NCBI GenBank assembly: GCA_029549925.1
Contig: JAKPIF010000026.1
Span: 1-59,463, forward strand
Reading direction: 5' to 3'
From: a bacterium
GTDB lineage: Bacteria; Patescibacteriota; Saccharimonadia; Saccharimonadales; Saccharimonadaceae
DNA: 59,463 nucleotides
Shown: positions 59,095-59,463 of the stretch, one piece after another
Layout of the letters: each line of letters starts with the position of its first letter
How positions within the stretch are numbered: the stretch's first letter is position 1
Made by a program: the position numbers and the translations under genes
Notes under the pieces: generated by a model
Told to the model about the DNA's origin: nothing
Database searches by the model: none
Seen by the model: only the letters and a program-made list of their open reading frames with translations

Positions 59095-59463
59095 TACTTT
59101 AGCCCCTCCAAAAAGTCACCGAGGATAATTGTCGCCGCCTCGCTGTCGAGCGTGCCATCAGTTAGCATTGACGGCTTAAAATGCTTTTTATCGGCCTTTA
59201 GGCGCTTTTCGGCTATAACCGAAGTTAAGCTCTCATCCTGATGGATAATCTCACCTTTGTATTTGCGGCGCTTTAGCGCTTTTCTGAGCTCACCCGTGAA
59301 CTCTTCGGTGTAAAGCGTCTGTGCCGTTAAATCGCCCTTGGTGTCACGTGGACGGCCAACGACAATGCCGCTAGCGCCCATGCTCCACGCAAGCGTGGCT
59401 ATGAAATCATAGGCTGAGCCATCGTTGACGACGGCATTTAGCGGCGAGGCGATACGCACGTCG
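59094..59463 (-). CDS. ruvX: RuvX/YqgF putative Holliday junction resolvase, 5' end outside window
   Basis: DVRIASPLNAVV...GIVVGRPRDTKGD...HQDESLTSVIAEKRL; frame stays open to the window end. Confidence 0.85.
   Translation of the reverse strand, partial: DVRIASPLNAVVNDGSAYDFIATLAWSMGASGIVVGRPRDTKGDLTAQTLYTEEFTGELRKALKRRKYKGEIIHQDESLTSVIAEKRLKADKKHFKPSMLTDGTLDSEAATIILGDFLEGLK

Overview
This window looks like the core chromosome of a Candidatus Saccharibacteria (TM7/Patescibacteria)-like genome. That placement is inferred from gene content and protein character; no database search was run. TGA is used as a stop, so the standard bacterial code applies. Most of the window is housekeeping: dnaK, hrcA-grpE with two perfect CIRCE operators, tsaE, ruvC-ruvB, gpmA, rubrerythrin, polA, rpoD, rpsT, holA, mutM, yebC, murT-gatD, comEC-like, ldh, uvrA, dnaE, exoI, mltG and ruvX, plus tRNA-His, tRNA-Pro and tRNA-Lys. 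Large secreted proteins are interspersed, including two RCC1-repeat proteins, an LTD protein with Cys repeats, and others. Points most worth a second look: (1) a ~128-nt candidate structured RNA at 9087-9214 (minus) whose paired 5' end sits exactly at the predicted start of a sigma70-like promoter; (2) an XRE-HTH domain fused to MurA, with a perfect 9-bp inverted repeat directly over its own start; (3) a membrane-anchored Clp-type AAA+ protein lacking recognisable pore loops and ClpP loop, with Glu-to-Asn in Walker B of D1; (4) repeated TATAAT-N6-ATG/GTG architecture at many genes, implying leaderless transcription; (5) MurT with the Cys4 ribbon replaced by a His-rich segment; (6) a DHH-phosphoesterase-like protein without its DHH motif; (7) ComEC without its metallo-beta-lactamase domain alongside a separate exported HNH nuclease; (8) an internally deleted AAA/DUF4143 ATPase.
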